Notes under the pieces: generated by a model
Seen by the model: only the letters and a program-made list of their open reading frames with translations
Databases searched by the model: none
What the model was told of the DNA's origin: nothing
Shown: positions 1 through 9,274 of the stretch, piece after piece
Layout of the letters: each line of letters starts with the position of its first letter
Numbering within the stretch: the first letter of the stretch is position 1
Assembly: GCA_963758845.1 (NCBI GenBank)
Contig: CAVWWX010000002.1
Coordinates: 744,001-808,000 of the forward strand
From: JBDTSW01 sp963758845
GTDB taxonomy: Bacteria; Actinomycetota; Thermoleophilia; Solirubrobacterales; 70-9
DNA length: 64,000 nt
Reading direction: 5' to 3'
Translations under genes and position numbers: made by a program

Positions 1-1
1 C

Positions 2-514
2 TTCGACCTCAACACCCCCGACGCGGCCGAGCTCGAGGCCTCGAAGGAGACTCTGCTGGCGCAGAAGGAGAACGCCCGGGGGTTCTCGACCAACTCCGTC
101 CAGAACCTGGCCTCCGGCACCGCGGTCCTCCACCAGGCGTGGAACGGTGACCTGATGAACGTTCGCCGGCAGGTGGACGACCCGGAGAACTACAGGTACG
201 AGACGTGCTCGGAGGGTGTGCCCGTCGGGACCGACCTGATGGCGATCCCGGTAACCGCGCGCAGCCCCGGCACGGCGATGCTGTTCATGGACTGGATGAT
301 CGATCCCGACAACGCCGCCCAGAACGTCAGGTGGAACGGCTACCCCCAGCCGGTCGAGGGCGGTCAGCAGGCGTTCGCCGAGCTGGCCAAGGAGGAGCCC
401 TCGATCGACGTCGACCTCGAGGCGCTCGAGGACACGGCACTCGAGTATCGCCTCGACGACCCGGCCGCGCGCCAGCTCTGGACCTCCATCTTCACTGAGG
501 TCAAGGCCGCATAG
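2..514 (+). CDS. potD: Polyamine ABC transporter substrate-binding protein (PotD-like), 3' part only
   Basis: This is the C-terminal 170 residues of a spermidine/putrescine-type periplasmic binding protein. The frame is already open at the window edge, so the start and signal peptide lie outside. The segment ASGTAVLHQAWNGD is typical of the hinge region of PotD-family proteins, and the tail has the usual late motifs (IPVTARSPGTAMLFMDWMID, then a helix-rich end). It stops 24 bases before a PotB-like permease and heads a potD-potB-potC-potA set on the same strand. It should capture polyamine outside the membrane and deliver it to the two permeases. The family call is firm; the exact ligand (putrescine, spermidine or another amine) is inferred from neighbouring agmatinase and amine-oxidation genes. 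Confidence 0.85.
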   Translation, partial: FDLNTPDAAELEASKETLLAQKENARGFSTNSVQNLASGTAVLHQAWNGDLMNVRRQVDDPENYRYETCSEGVPVGTDLMAIPVTARSPGTAMLFMDWMIDPDNAAQNVRWNGYPQPVEGGQQAFAELAKEEPSIDVDLEALEDTALEYRLDDPAARQLWTSIFTEVKAA

Positions 515-538
515 CCTCAGGATGAGCGCCGCAGACCG

Positions 539-1390
539 ATGACCGCGGGCGGGTTCTGGAATCGGTTCCTGGTGCCCGGCGCGGCTTGGCTCGTGCTCCT
601 GTTCCTGATCCCGCTCTTCCTCGTCCTGGCGCTGTCGTTCGGGTTCGTCGACGACCTCGGCCGCGCGGTCTACTCATTCGAGCTCGACAACTACGCCGAC
701 GCCTTCGACGCTACCTACCTGCCGGTCCTGCTCCGATCGGTGCTCTACGCCCTGGCGACGACCCTGTTGTGCCTGGCGATCGGCTACCCCGTCGCCTACT
801 ACATCGCTCGCTACGGGGGCAAGTACCGCAACGCGCTGATCGCCCTGCTGGTGCTCCCGTTCTTCGTCAACTACCTGGTCCGCACCTACGCCTGGGTGGC
901 GCTGCTGGCCGACGAGGGCCTCGTCAACAGCGCGCTCATGAACCTCGGGCTTACCGATACGGGAATCCAGATGATCAACACCCCGTGGGCTGTGATCGGT
1001 GGCCTCACCTACGGCTACCTCGTGTTCATGATCCTGCCGGTGTACGGCTCGCTCGAACGGCTCGACAAGTCCGTGATCGAGGCGGGCAAGGACCTCTACG
1101 GGACGCCCTGGGCGACGTTCCGCCACGTCACCCTCCCTCAGACGAAGCAGGGCATCCTCGCCGGCTCGGTGCTCGTCTTCCTGCCGGCAGTCGGCGACTT
1201 CGTCGCGGCGCAGCTGCTCGGAGGGCCCGACACCTACATGGTCGGCAACCTGATCCAGGATCAGTTCTTTACCGCCAACAACTGGCCGTTCGGGGCCGCG
1301 CTGACCGTGGTGATGATGCTGTTCCTGTCGGTCTGGATGGTCTTGTACCTGCGCTCTGCGGCGCGTGATGTGAGGGCCGAGCCGGCATGA
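539..1390 (+). CDS. potB: Polyamine ABC transporter permease, PotB-like
   Basis: The 283-residue integral membrane protein has about six hydrophobic segments and a cytoplasmic EAA loop near residues 180-205 (VIEAGKDLYGTPWATFRHV), the contact site for the ATPase. Length and motif match the PotB/PotH family. It starts at an ATG 24 bases after the binding protein, and its TGA overlaps the ATG of the next permease by four bases (ATGA), so the two are probably translationally coupled. With PotC it would form the transmembrane channel of a polyamine importer. Assignment to B rather than C rests on order and the N-terminal topology. Confidence 0.9.
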   Translation: MTAGGFWNRFLVPGAAWLVLLFLIPLFLVLALSFGFVDDLGRAVYSFELDNYADAFDATYLPVLLRSVLYALATTLLCLAIGYPVAYYIARYGGKYRNALIALLVLPFFVNYLVRTYAWVALLADEGLVNSALMNLGLTDTGIQMINTPWAVIGGLTYGYLVFMILPVYGSLERLDKSVIEAGKDLYGTPWATFRHVTLPQTKQGILAGSVLVFLPAVGDFVAAQLLGGPDTYMVGNLIQDQFFTANNWPFGAALTVVMMLFLSVWMVLYLRSAARDVRAEPA

Positions 1391-2211
1391 GCCCGGCATT
1401 CGACAAGCCGCGCTTCCTGCGCGTCTTCACGGCGGGCGTCTATTTCTTCCTGTTCGCCCCGATCATCGTCGTGATCGTGTTCTCGTTCAACTCGATCAAG
1501 TCGCTGGTCTCGTTCGAGGGGTTCTCCCTGACCTGGTACGAGGCCTTCCTCGACAACCCCGAGCTGCGCGAGTCGCTTTACGCCTCGCTCGAGATCGCGC
1601 TGCTGACGATGGTGGCCGCGACCGTGATCGGGACGGCACTGGCGATCGGGCTCGTCCGGGCGCGAGCGCGCTGGGCGCCCGGCGCGAACATCCTGATGCT
1701 GGTCCCCCTGGTTACACCCGAGATCGTCGCCGGGATCTCGGCGCTCCTGATCTTCTCCCAGCTCGGCATCGCCCTGTCGTTCTGGACGATCGTGCTGGCC
1801 CACATCACCTTCTCGATCTCCTACGTGACGATCGTCGTCCGGGCGCGGATGGCAGCGATCTCTGAGGAGGTGGAGGAAGCCGCGATGGATCTCGGCGCCA
1901 CCCGCTGGCAGTCGGTCCGTCTGGTGCTGGTGCCCGCCCTGTGGCCGGCGGTACTGGCGGCGGGGCTGCTGGTCTTCGCGTTCTCCTTCGACGACTTCGT
2001 GCTCTCGTTCTTCACCACCGGCGAGGACCTCCAGCCGCTGCCGGTGCGGATCTGGTCGGCGATCAGGTTCGGGCTGGATCCGACGATCAACGCGATCGGG
2101 ACGCTGATGATGGTGGTCTCGCTGACCGCGATCGGACTCGCGGTTGCGCTGCCGAGGCTGTTCGGCAAGCGCGAGAGCGGACTCAAGGTGCTGACGGCGC
2201 AGGAGGGATAG
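1387..2211 (+). CDS. potC: Polyamine ABC transporter permease, PotC-like
   Basis: This 274-residue permease has a hydrophobic N terminus and an EAA loop near residues 155-180 (EEVEEAAMDLGATRWQSVR), followed by the LPRLFGKRE-type tail common in PotC/PotI proteins. It overlaps potB by four bases and is followed after seven bases by the ATPase gene. It is the second membrane subunit of the importer. A paralogue occurs in the second transporter on the opposite strand (10296-11156). Confidence 0.9.
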   Translation: MSPAFDKPRFLRVFTAGVYFFLFAPIIVVIVFSFNSIKSLVSFEGFSLTWYEAFLDNPELRESLYASLEIALLTMVAATVIGTALAIGLVRARARWAPGANILMLVPLVTPEIVAGISALLIFSQLGIALSFWTIVLAHITFSISYVTIVVRARMAAISEEVEEAAMDLGATRWQSVRLVLVPALWPAVLAAGLLVFAFSFDDFVLSFFTTGEDLQPLPVRIWSAIRFGLDPTINAIGTLMMVVSLTAIGLAVALPRLFGKRESGLKVLTAQEG

Positions 2212-2218
2212 GAGCGAG

Positions 2219-3283
2219 ATGGAAGCGATCCGGCTGGAGAACGTGACGAAGCGCTTCGGCGACTTCACCGCGGTGGACGACATGACGTTGACGATCGAGG
2301 AGGGCGAGTTCTTCTCGCTGCTCGGCCCGTCGGGGTGCGGCAAGACGACGACGCTCCGCATGCTGGCCGGCTTCGAGGTCCCGACCGAGGGCCACATCCT
2401 GCTCCAGGGCGAGGCCGTCGAGAACGTCCCACCGTACGAGCGCGACACGAACATGGTGTTCCAGAGCTACGCCCTGTTCGACCACCTGGACGTCGCCGAC
2501 AACGTCGCGTTCGGGCTGCGCCGGCGCAAGGTGGGGAAGGATGAGATCCGTCAGCGGGTCGCGGCGGCGCTGGAGCTGGTCGACATGTCCGAGCGCGCGA
2601 CCTCGCGGACCGACGAGCTTTCCGGAGGCCAGCGCCAGCGCATCGCTCTCGCCCGCGCGCTGGTCAACCGCCCGAAGGTGCTGCTGCTCGACGAGCCGCT
2701 CGGCGCGCTCGACCTGAAGCTCCGCCGCCAGATGCAGGTCGAGTTGAAGCAGATCCAGCGCGAGGTGGGCATCACCTTCGTCTTCGTCACCCACGATCAG
2801 GAGGAAGCGCTCTCGATGTCGGATCGCATCGCGGTGATGACCGAGGGCCGCGTCGCCCAGTGCGGCCCGCCCGAGGAGATCTACGAGAACCCGTCCGAGC
2901 AGTTCGTAGCCGGGTTCATCGGGATCTCCAACCTCCTCCAGGGAACAGCGGACGGAAACGGGACGATGACGATCGCCAACGGCGCCTCCGTGCCCGCTCC
3001 GATCCCCGCTGACTGCGCCGCGGGCGAGGCGGTCAACCTCTCGGTCCGGCCGGAGAAGATCGCGGTCGACGAGATCGAGGAGGGGATGGTGACCCTCGAC
3101 GGGACCGTCGTGTCGCGCGTCTACCTGGGGGTGATGACGCAGCTCACCGTCGACGTCGGAAACGGCAACCGGCTGGTGGCGCTGGAACAGGCCACCTATC
3201 GCGCCAGCGCCGACGATCGCTGGGAGCCTGGCAGTCCGGTCAAGCTCGGCTGGCATCCCGAGAACAGCCTGGTGCTGCGTTGA
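2219..3283 (+). CDS. potA: Polyamine ABC transporter ATP-binding protein PotA
   Basis: The 354-residue ATPase shows Walker A (GPSGCGKTT, residues 36-44), a Q-loop (FQSYALF, about 81-87), the ABC signature (LSGGQRQR, 134-141), Walker B (VLLLDEP, 154-160) and the switch histidine in VTHDQEEAL. The C-terminal 110 residues form the TOBE regulatory domain (SVRPEKI). The DLKLRRQMQVELKQIQ segment is characteristic of PotA. The ATG is preceded by GGAG. It closes the + strand transporter operon and converges on the agmatinase gene, leaving only 20 bases between stops. Confidence 0.93.
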   Translation: MEAIRLENVTKRFGDFTAVDDMTLTIEEGEFFSLLGPSGCGKTTTLRMLAGFEVPTEGHILLQGEAVENVPPYERDTNMVFQSYALFDHLDVADNVAFGLRRRKVGKDEIRQRVAAALELVDMSERATSRTDELSGGQRQRIALARALVNRPKVLLLDEPLGALDLKLRRQMQVELKQIQREVGITFVFVTHDQEEALSMSDRIAVMTEGRVAQCGPPEEIYENPSEQFVAGFIGISNLLQGTADGNGTMTIANGASVPAPIPADCAAGEAVNLSVRPEKIAVDEIEEGMVTLDGTVVSRVYLGVMTQLTVDVGNGNRLVALEQATYRASADDRWEPGSPVKLGWHPENSLVLR

Positions 3284-3303
3284 CGGACGGCCCGGCCGGG
3301 GGC

Positions 3304-4266
3304 TCAGGCCGCCTGGCGGGCGGCCATCCCGGTGAGCGCGGCATCGATGACCCCCGCGGCGTACAGCGGCGCCGGATCACCCGTGCCCCAGCCGCCGGGG
3401 ACCGTCTCCACCAGGTCCATCCCGCGGAGGTCGAGCGCCTCGCCCAGCCGGCGGGCCGCCGCCACCAGCTCCCGCGCGTGGAGCCCGCCGACCTCGGGCG
3501 TGCCGGTTCGCCCGGCGAACACCGGGTCGAGGACGTCGATGTCGATGCTCAGGTACGCGGGGCCCGGGTCGGCCAGCACGACCGCCTCGGCCACGATCTC
3601 GTCGATCCCGCGGCGGCGAACCACGTCGGCCGTGAAGTGCGTGATGCCTGCCTCGGCCTGCCAGGCGAACGTCTCCGCCCCCGGCCAGCCGCCGCGAAGC
3701 CCGATCTGCACGTAGCGGCCGGGATCGACCATGCCCTCGTCGACAAGCCGGCGCATCATCGTGCCGTGGTTGTCGGGATGCCCGTAGCTGTCGGTACCGG
3801 TGTCGGTGTGGGCGTCGAAGTGAACGAGGCCGAGCGCCCCGTGCTTCGCCGCGCACGCCCGCAGCGCCGGCAGGGTGATCGAGTGGTCGCCGCCCAGGGT
3901 GACCGCGACGGCGCCTGCCGCGATGACCTCGGCGACCGTTCGCTCGATGGCCGCGCGCGTCGCCTCGATCTCGTAAGGCACGACCGGCGCGTCGCCGTAG
4001 TCGACCAGTCGCAGCTCGTCCATCGGGTCGACCCCGGTCCCGACCTCCGGGCCCAGCGGCCGGCTTGCGACCCGGATCGCGCGCGGGCCCTCCCGGCTGC
4101 CGGGGCGATCCCCGGCCAGCGCGTCGAACGGCGCCCCCACGATCGCCGCGTCCACATCCGCCAAGCCGGCGGCGTCCTCCGTCCACGGGAGCTCCGCGAA
4201 AGTCGCGAGCCCCGCGTAGGGCGGCTTTTGCTCCGGATTCGCCCAGCGACCGGCAGGATCGATCAT
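3304..4266 (-). CDS. speB: Agmatinase / ureohydrolase family
   Basis: The 320-residue protein belongs to the arginase/agmatinase family. Manganese ligands are visible: GGDHS (His128), HFDAHTD (Asp151, His153, Asp155) and SIDIDVLDP (Asp242, Asp244). The C-terminal pattern and the polyamine neighbourhood favour agmatinase, which makes putrescine and urea from agmatine. Guanidinobutyrase or proclavaminate amidinohydrolase-like activity cannot be excluded from sequence alone. It is divergent from the aldehyde dehydrogenase gene with 38 bases between their starts, so control elements must be compact or overlapping. Confidence 0.85.
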   Translation of the reverse strand: MIDPAGRWANPEQKPPYAGLATFAELPWTEDAAGLADVDAAIVGAPFDALAGDRPGSREGPRAIRVASRPLGPEVGTGVDPMDELRLVDYGDAPVVPYEIEATRAAIERTVAEVIAAGAVAVTLGGDHSITLPALRACAAKHGALGLVHFDAHTDTGTDSYGHPDNHGTMMRRLVDEGMVDPGRYVQIGLRGGWPGAETFAWQAEAGITHFTADVVRRRGIDEIVAEAVVLADPGPAYLSIDIDVLDPVFAGRTGTPEVGGLHARELVAAARRLGEALDLRGMDLVETVPGGWGTGDPAPLYAAGVIDAALTGMAARQAA

Positions 4267-4304
4267 CAGCGCTTCGAGTATCCACCAATCGAACGAGGAG
4301 AGAG

Positions 4305-5747
4305 ATGGCGACTGCCACCCTGACCAAGCTCAAGAACTTCATCGACGGCGAGCTCGTCGACGCGGCCGACGGCGAGACCGAGCCGGTCCTCAACCCCGCG
4401 ACCGGTGAGCCCATCGCCGAGGCGCCGATCTCCGGCCCTGAGGACGTCGACCGCGCGGTGGGCGCGGCGCGACGCGCGTTCGAGACCTGGTCGCGCACGA
4501 CTCCCCGCGAGCGCTCCGAGCGCCTGCTGGCCCTGGCCCAGCTCTTCGACGACCACGCCGAGGAGCTGGCCGCGATCGAGTCGGCCGAGGCCGGCAAACC
4601 GATCGCGATGGCGCGCGAGGAGGAGATGCCGGGCAACTCGGACAACCTGCGCTTCTTCGCCGGGGCGGCGCGACTGTTGGAGGGCAAGGCCTCCGGCGAG
4701 TACGTCGAGAACCGTAGCTCGATGATCCGGCGCGAGCCGGTGGGCGTGGTGGGTCAGATCACACCGTGGAACTACCCGCTCTCGATGGCCGTGTGGAAGA
4801 TCGGACCCGCCCTCGCGACCGGCAACACGGTCGTCCTGAAGCCGGCCGAGAACACGCCGATGGGGACACTGAGGATGGCCGAGCTGGCCGCGGACCTGTT
4901 CCCGCCCGGCGTGCTGAACGTGATCGGCGGCCACGGCGAGCCGGCGGGCGCTTCGCTCGTCCGCCATGCCGACGTGGACATGATCTGCCTCACCGGCTCT
5001 CCCGGGACCGGCAAGTGGATCGCCCGCGAGGCGGCCGAGACCCTGAAGCGCGTGCATCTGGAGCTGGGCGGCAAGGCGCCGGTGATCGTGTTCGACGACG
5101 CCGACATGGACGCCGTTGCCGAGACGGTCGCGGCAACCGGCCTCTACAACGCGGGCCAGGACTGCACCGCGGCGTGTCGCGTGCTGGCCGCGGACTCGGT
5201 CTACGACGACGTCGTCAACGGGCTCGCCGACCAGGCGAAGGGCTACGTCGTCGGCGACACCTCCTCGGAGGACACCACGCTCGGGCCGGTCATCTCGCAG
5301 GACCAGCGCGAGCGCGTCGAGGGCTTCCTCGAGCGCCGCGGCGACCACACCGAGATCGTCACCGGTGGCTCCGAGCCCGACCTGCCCGGCTACTTCCTCG
5401 AGCCGACGATCGTCGCCAACCTCGAGCAGGACGACGAGATGATCCAGAACGAGGTCTTCGGGCCGGTCATCACCGTCCAGCGCTTCGCCGACGAGGCGAA
5501 GGCGGTCGAGTGGGCCAACGGCACCCGGTACGGCCTCGGCTCGTCGGTCTGGACGCGCGACGTGGGCCGGGCGCACCGGGTCGCGAACGCGCTGCGCTTC
5601 GGCGTGGTCTGGGTGAATGACCACATCACGTTCTGCTCGGAGATGCCCCACGGCGGCATGAAGGAGACCGGGTACGGCCGCGATCTGTCGATGTACGCCC
5701 TCGAGGACTACACCGAGATCAAGCACGTGATGATCAACCTGGAGTAG
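4305..5747 (+). CDS. patD: Gamma-aminobutyraldehyde dehydrogenase-like (PatD family)
   Basis: This 480-residue NAD(P)-dependent aldehyde dehydrogenase has TPWNYP (Asn156), the general base in LELGGK (Glu253) and the nucleophile Cys287 in NAGQDCTAACR. GQDCTAAC is the form seen in PatD-type aminobutyraldehyde dehydrogenases. The open frame runs further upstream, but the ATG at 4305 is chosen because GAGGAG lies at the right distance and the family N terminus begins there. It sits between agmatinase and amine oxidase, so it probably turns 4-aminobutanal from putrescine oxidation into GABA. Only four bases separate it from the amine oxidase gene. Confidence 0.85.
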   Translation: MATATLTKLKNFIDGELVDAADGETEPVLNPATGEPIAEAPISGPEDVDRAVGAARRAFETWSRTTPRERSERLLALAQLFDDHAEELAAIESAEAGKPIAMAREEEMPGNSDNLRFFAGAARLLEGKASGEYVENRSSMIRREPVGVVGQITPWNYPLSMAVWKIGPALATGNTVVLKPAENTPMGTLRMAELAADLFPPGVLNVIGGHGEPAGASLVRHADVDMICLTGSPGTGKWIAREAAETLKRVHLELGGKAPVIVFDDADMDAVAETVAATGLYNAGQDCTAACRVLAADSVYDDVVNGLADQAKGYVVGDTSSEDTTLGPVISQDQRERVEGFLERRGDHTEIVTGGSEPDLPGYFLEPTIVANLEQDDEMIQNEVFGPVITVQRFADEAKAVEWANGTRYGLGSSVWTRDVGRAHRVANALRFGVVWVNDHITFCSEMPHGGMKETGYGRDLSMYALEDYTEIKHVMINLE

Positions 5748-5751
5748 AGCC

Positions 5752-6955
5752 GTGCGAGTGGTGGTCGTAGGTGGCGGGCTCGCGGGGCTAGCGGCCGCGG
5801 ATGAGCTGCGACGTGGCGGGGCGGAGGTGGTGCTGCTGGAGGCACGCGACCGCGTCGGCGGGCGGGTGTGGTCGCGCGAGCTCGACGACGGCTCGATCGT
5901 CGAGATGGGCGCCGAGTTCATCCTCGGCCGAGAACACGACCGTGCAGGAGACGGCCGAGCGGCTGGGCCTTGACCTCCTGGACAAGGGGATGGCGTACGG
6001 CCGCCGCGAGCTGCGCGGCGCCGACCCGTTCGAGCCCGAGGCGCTCGACGCCGCCGTCGCCGAGATCGAGCGGGCGTTGGCGGCGGGGGAGGGCCGGGGC
6101 CTCTCGGCGCGGGCGCTGATCGACCGCCTCGAGATCCCGCCGGCCGTGCGCGACGCGCTCGCGGCCCGGACCGAGGTGTCGGCGGCCAGCCCGGCCGACA
6201 CGGTGGGCGCGGCGGCGCTGGCGATGGTCGCCCACATCGACGACTTCCCGGCGCCGAGCGTCGCCGGCGGCAACCAGCGGATCGCGCTTGAGCTGGCCGC
6301 CCGGCTGGACGGCGCGGTGCGCCTGTCCGAGCCCGCAAGGTCGATCGCCTGGAGCGAGGGCTCGGTGACGGTGAGGACCGACTCGGGCGAGGTCGAGGCG
6401 GACGCCTGCGTCGTCGCCGCCCCGGCGAGCGTGCTGGGCGGAATCTCGTTCGAGCCCGCCCTGCCCGAGTCACTCGCGGCGGCGCTCGGGGCCGTGTCCT
6501 ACGGGCATGCGGCAAAGCTCTTCGTCCCCTTGCGCCGACCCGCGCCGCCGAGCGCCGTGCTCAGCGTGCCCGGCCGCTACTGGAACTGGACCGCCAACGG
6601 GGCGGACGGCGAGGTGCAGCCGGTCGCCTGCTGCTTCGCGGGCTCGCCCCGGGCGCTGGAGGCCCTCGGCGTGGCCGATGGCCCGGCGGCCTGGGCGGCG
6701 TCGCTGGCCGAGCTCCGCCCGGATCTCGACCTCGACGCAGGCCGGGCCATGCTCTCGACCTGGGACGACGACCCCTGGATTCAGGCGGCCTACTCGGTCT
6801 GGGTCGACGAGGACGTCAGCTCGGTGCTCGCCGCTCGGCACGGTCCGCTGGCGTTCGCGGGCGAGCACACGGCGGGCGCGTGGCACGGGCTGATGGAGGG
6901 GGCGCTTCGAAGCGGGATGCGTGCGGCAGGGCAGCTCCGCCCCACGGCGGCGTAG
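5752..6955 (+). CDS. FAD-dependent amine oxidase (frameshifted)
   Basis: This is a flavin monoamine/putrescine oxidase family protein of about 400 residues. The N terminus has the dinucleotide-binding motif VVGGGLAGLAAADELR and the EARDRVGGRVWS segment; the C terminus has the FAD-contacting FAGEHTAG. The frame breaks near 5924-5930: the first frame reads to MGAEFIL, and the family pattern resumes one frame over at AENTTVQETAERLGL. Dropping one G restores a continuous protein. A GTG start at 5752 directly follows the aldehyde dehydrogenase. It probably oxidises putrescine or a related amine to the aldehyde used by that enzyme. A real pseudogene is possible, but consensus error is more likely given many similar breaks in the window. 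Confidence 0.8.
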
Positions 6956-6989
6956 CTTCGCGGCAGCCCACGCGGGGTAGACGGACGGC

Positions 6990-8076
6990 GTGTTCGAGCC
7001 TCCGCTACCGACCCCCCGCGGACCCATCAGCGAGCGGATCCTGAGCGGCCTGCGCCATCCCCCCCACGCGGTGGACGACGCTCGATTCAGACTGCGCTGA
7101 CCCGCTCTGGGACGAGGACCTGCAGCTCGCGCTCTACTGCTGCTACGAGCTCCACTATCGCTCCTTCGACGGAGTGGACCCGGCCTGGGAATGGCATCCC
7201 TCCCTGATCGAGGCGCGGCGGGCGTTGGAGGGCAGGTTCCTCGAGGCGCTGGCCGCCGAGGTGCCCACCCGCGATCGCGTTGCGCCCGACGAGGTCGGCG
7301 CGCTTCTCTTCGAGTTGGGCGAACCCAGGGGCGACCTGAGCTCCTCGCTGTCCGACTACCTACAGCGCCGCGGCACCGAGGACGAGTTCCGCCAGTTCCT
7401 GATCCATCGCTCTGCCTACCAGCTCAAGGAGGCCGATCCGCACACATGGGCGATCCCGCGCCTCCACGGGGCGCCGAAGGCAGCGCTCGTCGAGATCCAG
7501 ACTGATGAGTACGGGTCGGGTGCGGCGGACCGGGTGCACGCGACGCTGTTCGCAAAGGCGATGGAGGCGATCGGGCTGGAAAGTTCCTACGGCGCGTACC
7601 TCGACCAGATCCCCGGCACGACCCTCGCGACGGTCAACCTGATCTCAGCGCTCGGCCTCAATCGCTCGATGCGCGGGGCGCTGGTCGGGCACCTGGCCAT
7701 GTTCGAGATCAGTTCGCCCGTGCCCAACGGGCGGTATGCGAAGGGACTGCGCCGGCTCGGCTTCGGCGAGGACGCGCTCGACTTCTTCGGAGAGCACGTC
7801 GAGGCTGACTCGGTTCACGAGAACATCGCCGCCTACGATCTCGCCCAGGGCCTCGCGCAGCAGCAGCCGGAGCTGACCGCGCAGATCATCTTCGGCGCCG
7901 AGGCCCTGCTGCTGGTCGAGGGCCGTTTCTCTGCCCGCCTCTTGGAGGCGTTCTCCGTCGGAGAGTCGTCGCTTCTGGACTCGGGAGCGACGGGCTCGCG
8001 GCCTGAGCTCTGCCGTGGCTGGTTGCGCCATGCCGCGCCTGCGTGCTCAATGAGTGTTACCGCGACGCGTTGCTGA
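6990..8076 (+). CDS. Iron-containing redox enzyme, heme-oxygenase-like fold (frameshifted near N terminus)
   Basis: This is a member of the 'iron-containing redox enzyme family' (heme-oxygenase-like diiron oxidase superfamily). Visible signatures are EIQTDEYGSG followed by VHATLFA, and FFGEHVEADSVHE, which carry candidate metal ligands. The N terminus is split. A GTG at 6990 opens VFEPPLPTPRGPISERIL, which ends at a stop, while the continuation WDEDLQLALYCCYELHYRSF lies in the frame used downstream. One indel near 7080-7095 joins them; reading only from GTG 7174 would lose the start. The last 20 bases overlap the opposing CDGSH gene, and the final residues look unlike the family, so the 3' end may also be disturbed. 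The substrate is unknown. Confidence 0.75.
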
Positions 8077-8305
8077 GCCGAACGGTCGCGGGGGAGGGCG
8101 ACGACGCCGGGGCGCTCTCCGCCTCGAAGCCGATCAGCTTGTGAGTCCCGTCGCAGAAGGGCCGGGTGCGTGACTTCCCGCAGCGGCAGAGGGCCACGGT
8201 CCCCCGCGTGACCTCGACCTCGTCGCCGTCCTGGTCGAGCAGCTTGAACGGCCCTCGCACCAGGTAGGGACCGTTTCGATACGGAGTGATGCTGGCGTCG
8301 CCCAT
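8057..8305 (-). CDS. CDGSH iron-sulfur protein (mitoNEET-type single domain)
   Basis: The 82-residue protein contains the complete motif CRCGKSRTRPFCDGTH, fitting C-x-C-x2-S-x3-P-x-C-D-G-x-H, which binds a 2Fe-2S cluster through three Cys and one His. The start ATG is at 8305. Its 3' end overlaps the iron-containing redox enzyme gene running the other way. CDGSH proteins carry labile redox-active clusters; together with that neighbour it may supply electrons or iron, which is an inference from position only. Confidence 0.9.
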   Translation of the reverse strand: MGDASITPYRNGPYLVRGPFKLLDQDGDEVEVTRGTVALCRCGKSRTRPFCDGTHKLIGFEAESAPASSPSPATVRLSNASR

Positions 8306-8315
8306 GACGACCCGT

Positions 8316-9194
8316 CTACCCGAACCGCTCCCGCGCGAACTCGAGGAACGCGTCGGCCGCCGGCGTTCGGCGGCGCTCGGTTCGCCAGATCAGGCTGACG
8401 GGCAGCCGGACCCGAGGACGCATTCGCGCCGACGCGACCTCCGGCCCGGCCGGGTGCAGGTAGCCGGCCGGCAGCAGGGCGACTCCCAGACCGTGGGAGG
8501 CCAGCGAGCGGATCGTCTCGAGTTCGAAGGTCTCGAACGCGTAGACGGGCGAGCGCTCCGCGCGCGCCAGCTGGACGTCGACGGCTCGCCGCAGCGCCGA
8601 GCCGGGCCGGAAGCCGATCAGCGGGTCGTCGGCCAGCTCGTCGACCCGTACCGAGGCCCGCGTCGCCAGTGGGTGGGTCGGGGACATCACCGCGACAAGC
8701 TCCTCCTCGTAGAGCACCTGGCCGCTCATGTCCGCGCCGGCCTCCGCGGGCGAAGCCATCCCAAACGTCAGGTCCAGCTCGTCGCGGCGCAGCATGCCCA
8801 GGATCACGTCGATCGCCTGCTCGTGGAGCTGCATGGTGATCCCGGGGTACCGCTCGCGGAACGCCTCGAGCATCGCGGGCACGCCCAGACTCGCAAGCGG
8901 CAGCGAGCCCAGCGCCACCCTTCCCCGCAGCAGGCCCGTCAGCTCGCTCAGCTCCTGGCGGGCGGCCTCGGCCTCGGAGAGGATGCGGTTGGCCCGCTCC
9001 AGCAGGAGCTCGCCGGCCTCGGTCAGCTCCACCCTCCGCGTCGATCGCCGCAGCAGCTCGACGCCCAGCTCGGCCTCGAGCTTCCGCACCTGCTGGGAGA
9101 CGGCCGGCTGCGCCACCTGGACCTCCTGGCTGGCGCGGGTGAAGTGCCGGTGTCTGGCCACGGCCGCGAAGTACTCGAGCTGCCTGAGTTCCAC
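8316..9194 (-). CDS. LysR-family transcriptional regulator
   Basis: This is a 292-residue LysR regulator. Residues 1-60 form the winged helix-turn-helix (LEYFAAVARHRHFTRAS, then QPAVSQQVRKLEAELG), and the remainder is a periplasmic-binding-like effector domain (LPLASLGVPAMLEAFRERYPG). The GTG at 9194 is used because it starts the conserved N terminus MELRQLEYF. A TTCAT-N11-ATGAA palindrome lies 6-26 bases upstream. Being divergent from two acetyltransferase genes and surrounded by polyamine genes, it could control either; the effector is not identifiable. Confidence 0.92.
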   Translation of the reverse strand: MELRQLEYFAAVARHRHFTRASQEVQVAQPAVSQQVRKLEAELGVELLRRSTRRVELTEAGELLLERANRILSEAEAARQELSELTGLLRGRVALGSLPLASLGVPAMLEAFRERYPGITMQLHEQAIDVILGMLRRDELDLTFGMASPAEAGADMSGQVLYEEELVAVMSPTHPLATRASVRVDELADDPLIGFRPGSALRRAVDVQLARAERSPVYAFETFELETIRSLASHGLGVALLPAGYLHPAGPEVASARMRPRVRLPVSLIWRTERRRTPAADAFLEFARERFG

Positions 9195-9199
9195 GGAGC

Positions 9200-9220
9200 T
9201 TCATCGTAAATGCTTATGAA
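9200..9220. promoter_or_regulatory. Candidate LysR binding site (T-N11-A palindrome)
   Basis: The sequence TTCAT (9200-9204), 11 bases, then ATGAA (9216-9220) is a perfect dyad of the T-N11-A class bound by LysR proteins. It lies in the 80-base gap between the LysR gene and the divergent acetyltransferase gene, where an autoregulatory and activating site is normally found. Confidence 0.6.
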
Positions 9221-9274
9221 TGGCAGAGCAACTATGTCTTGGATTTATCAGGCGTCTCATGCGACGCTCCTGCG

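Noticed and set aside
4266..6515. A 749-codon open frame on the - strand
   Set aside because: It is antisense to the aldehyde dehydrogenase and amine oxidase genes, low complexity at its start, and matches no family.
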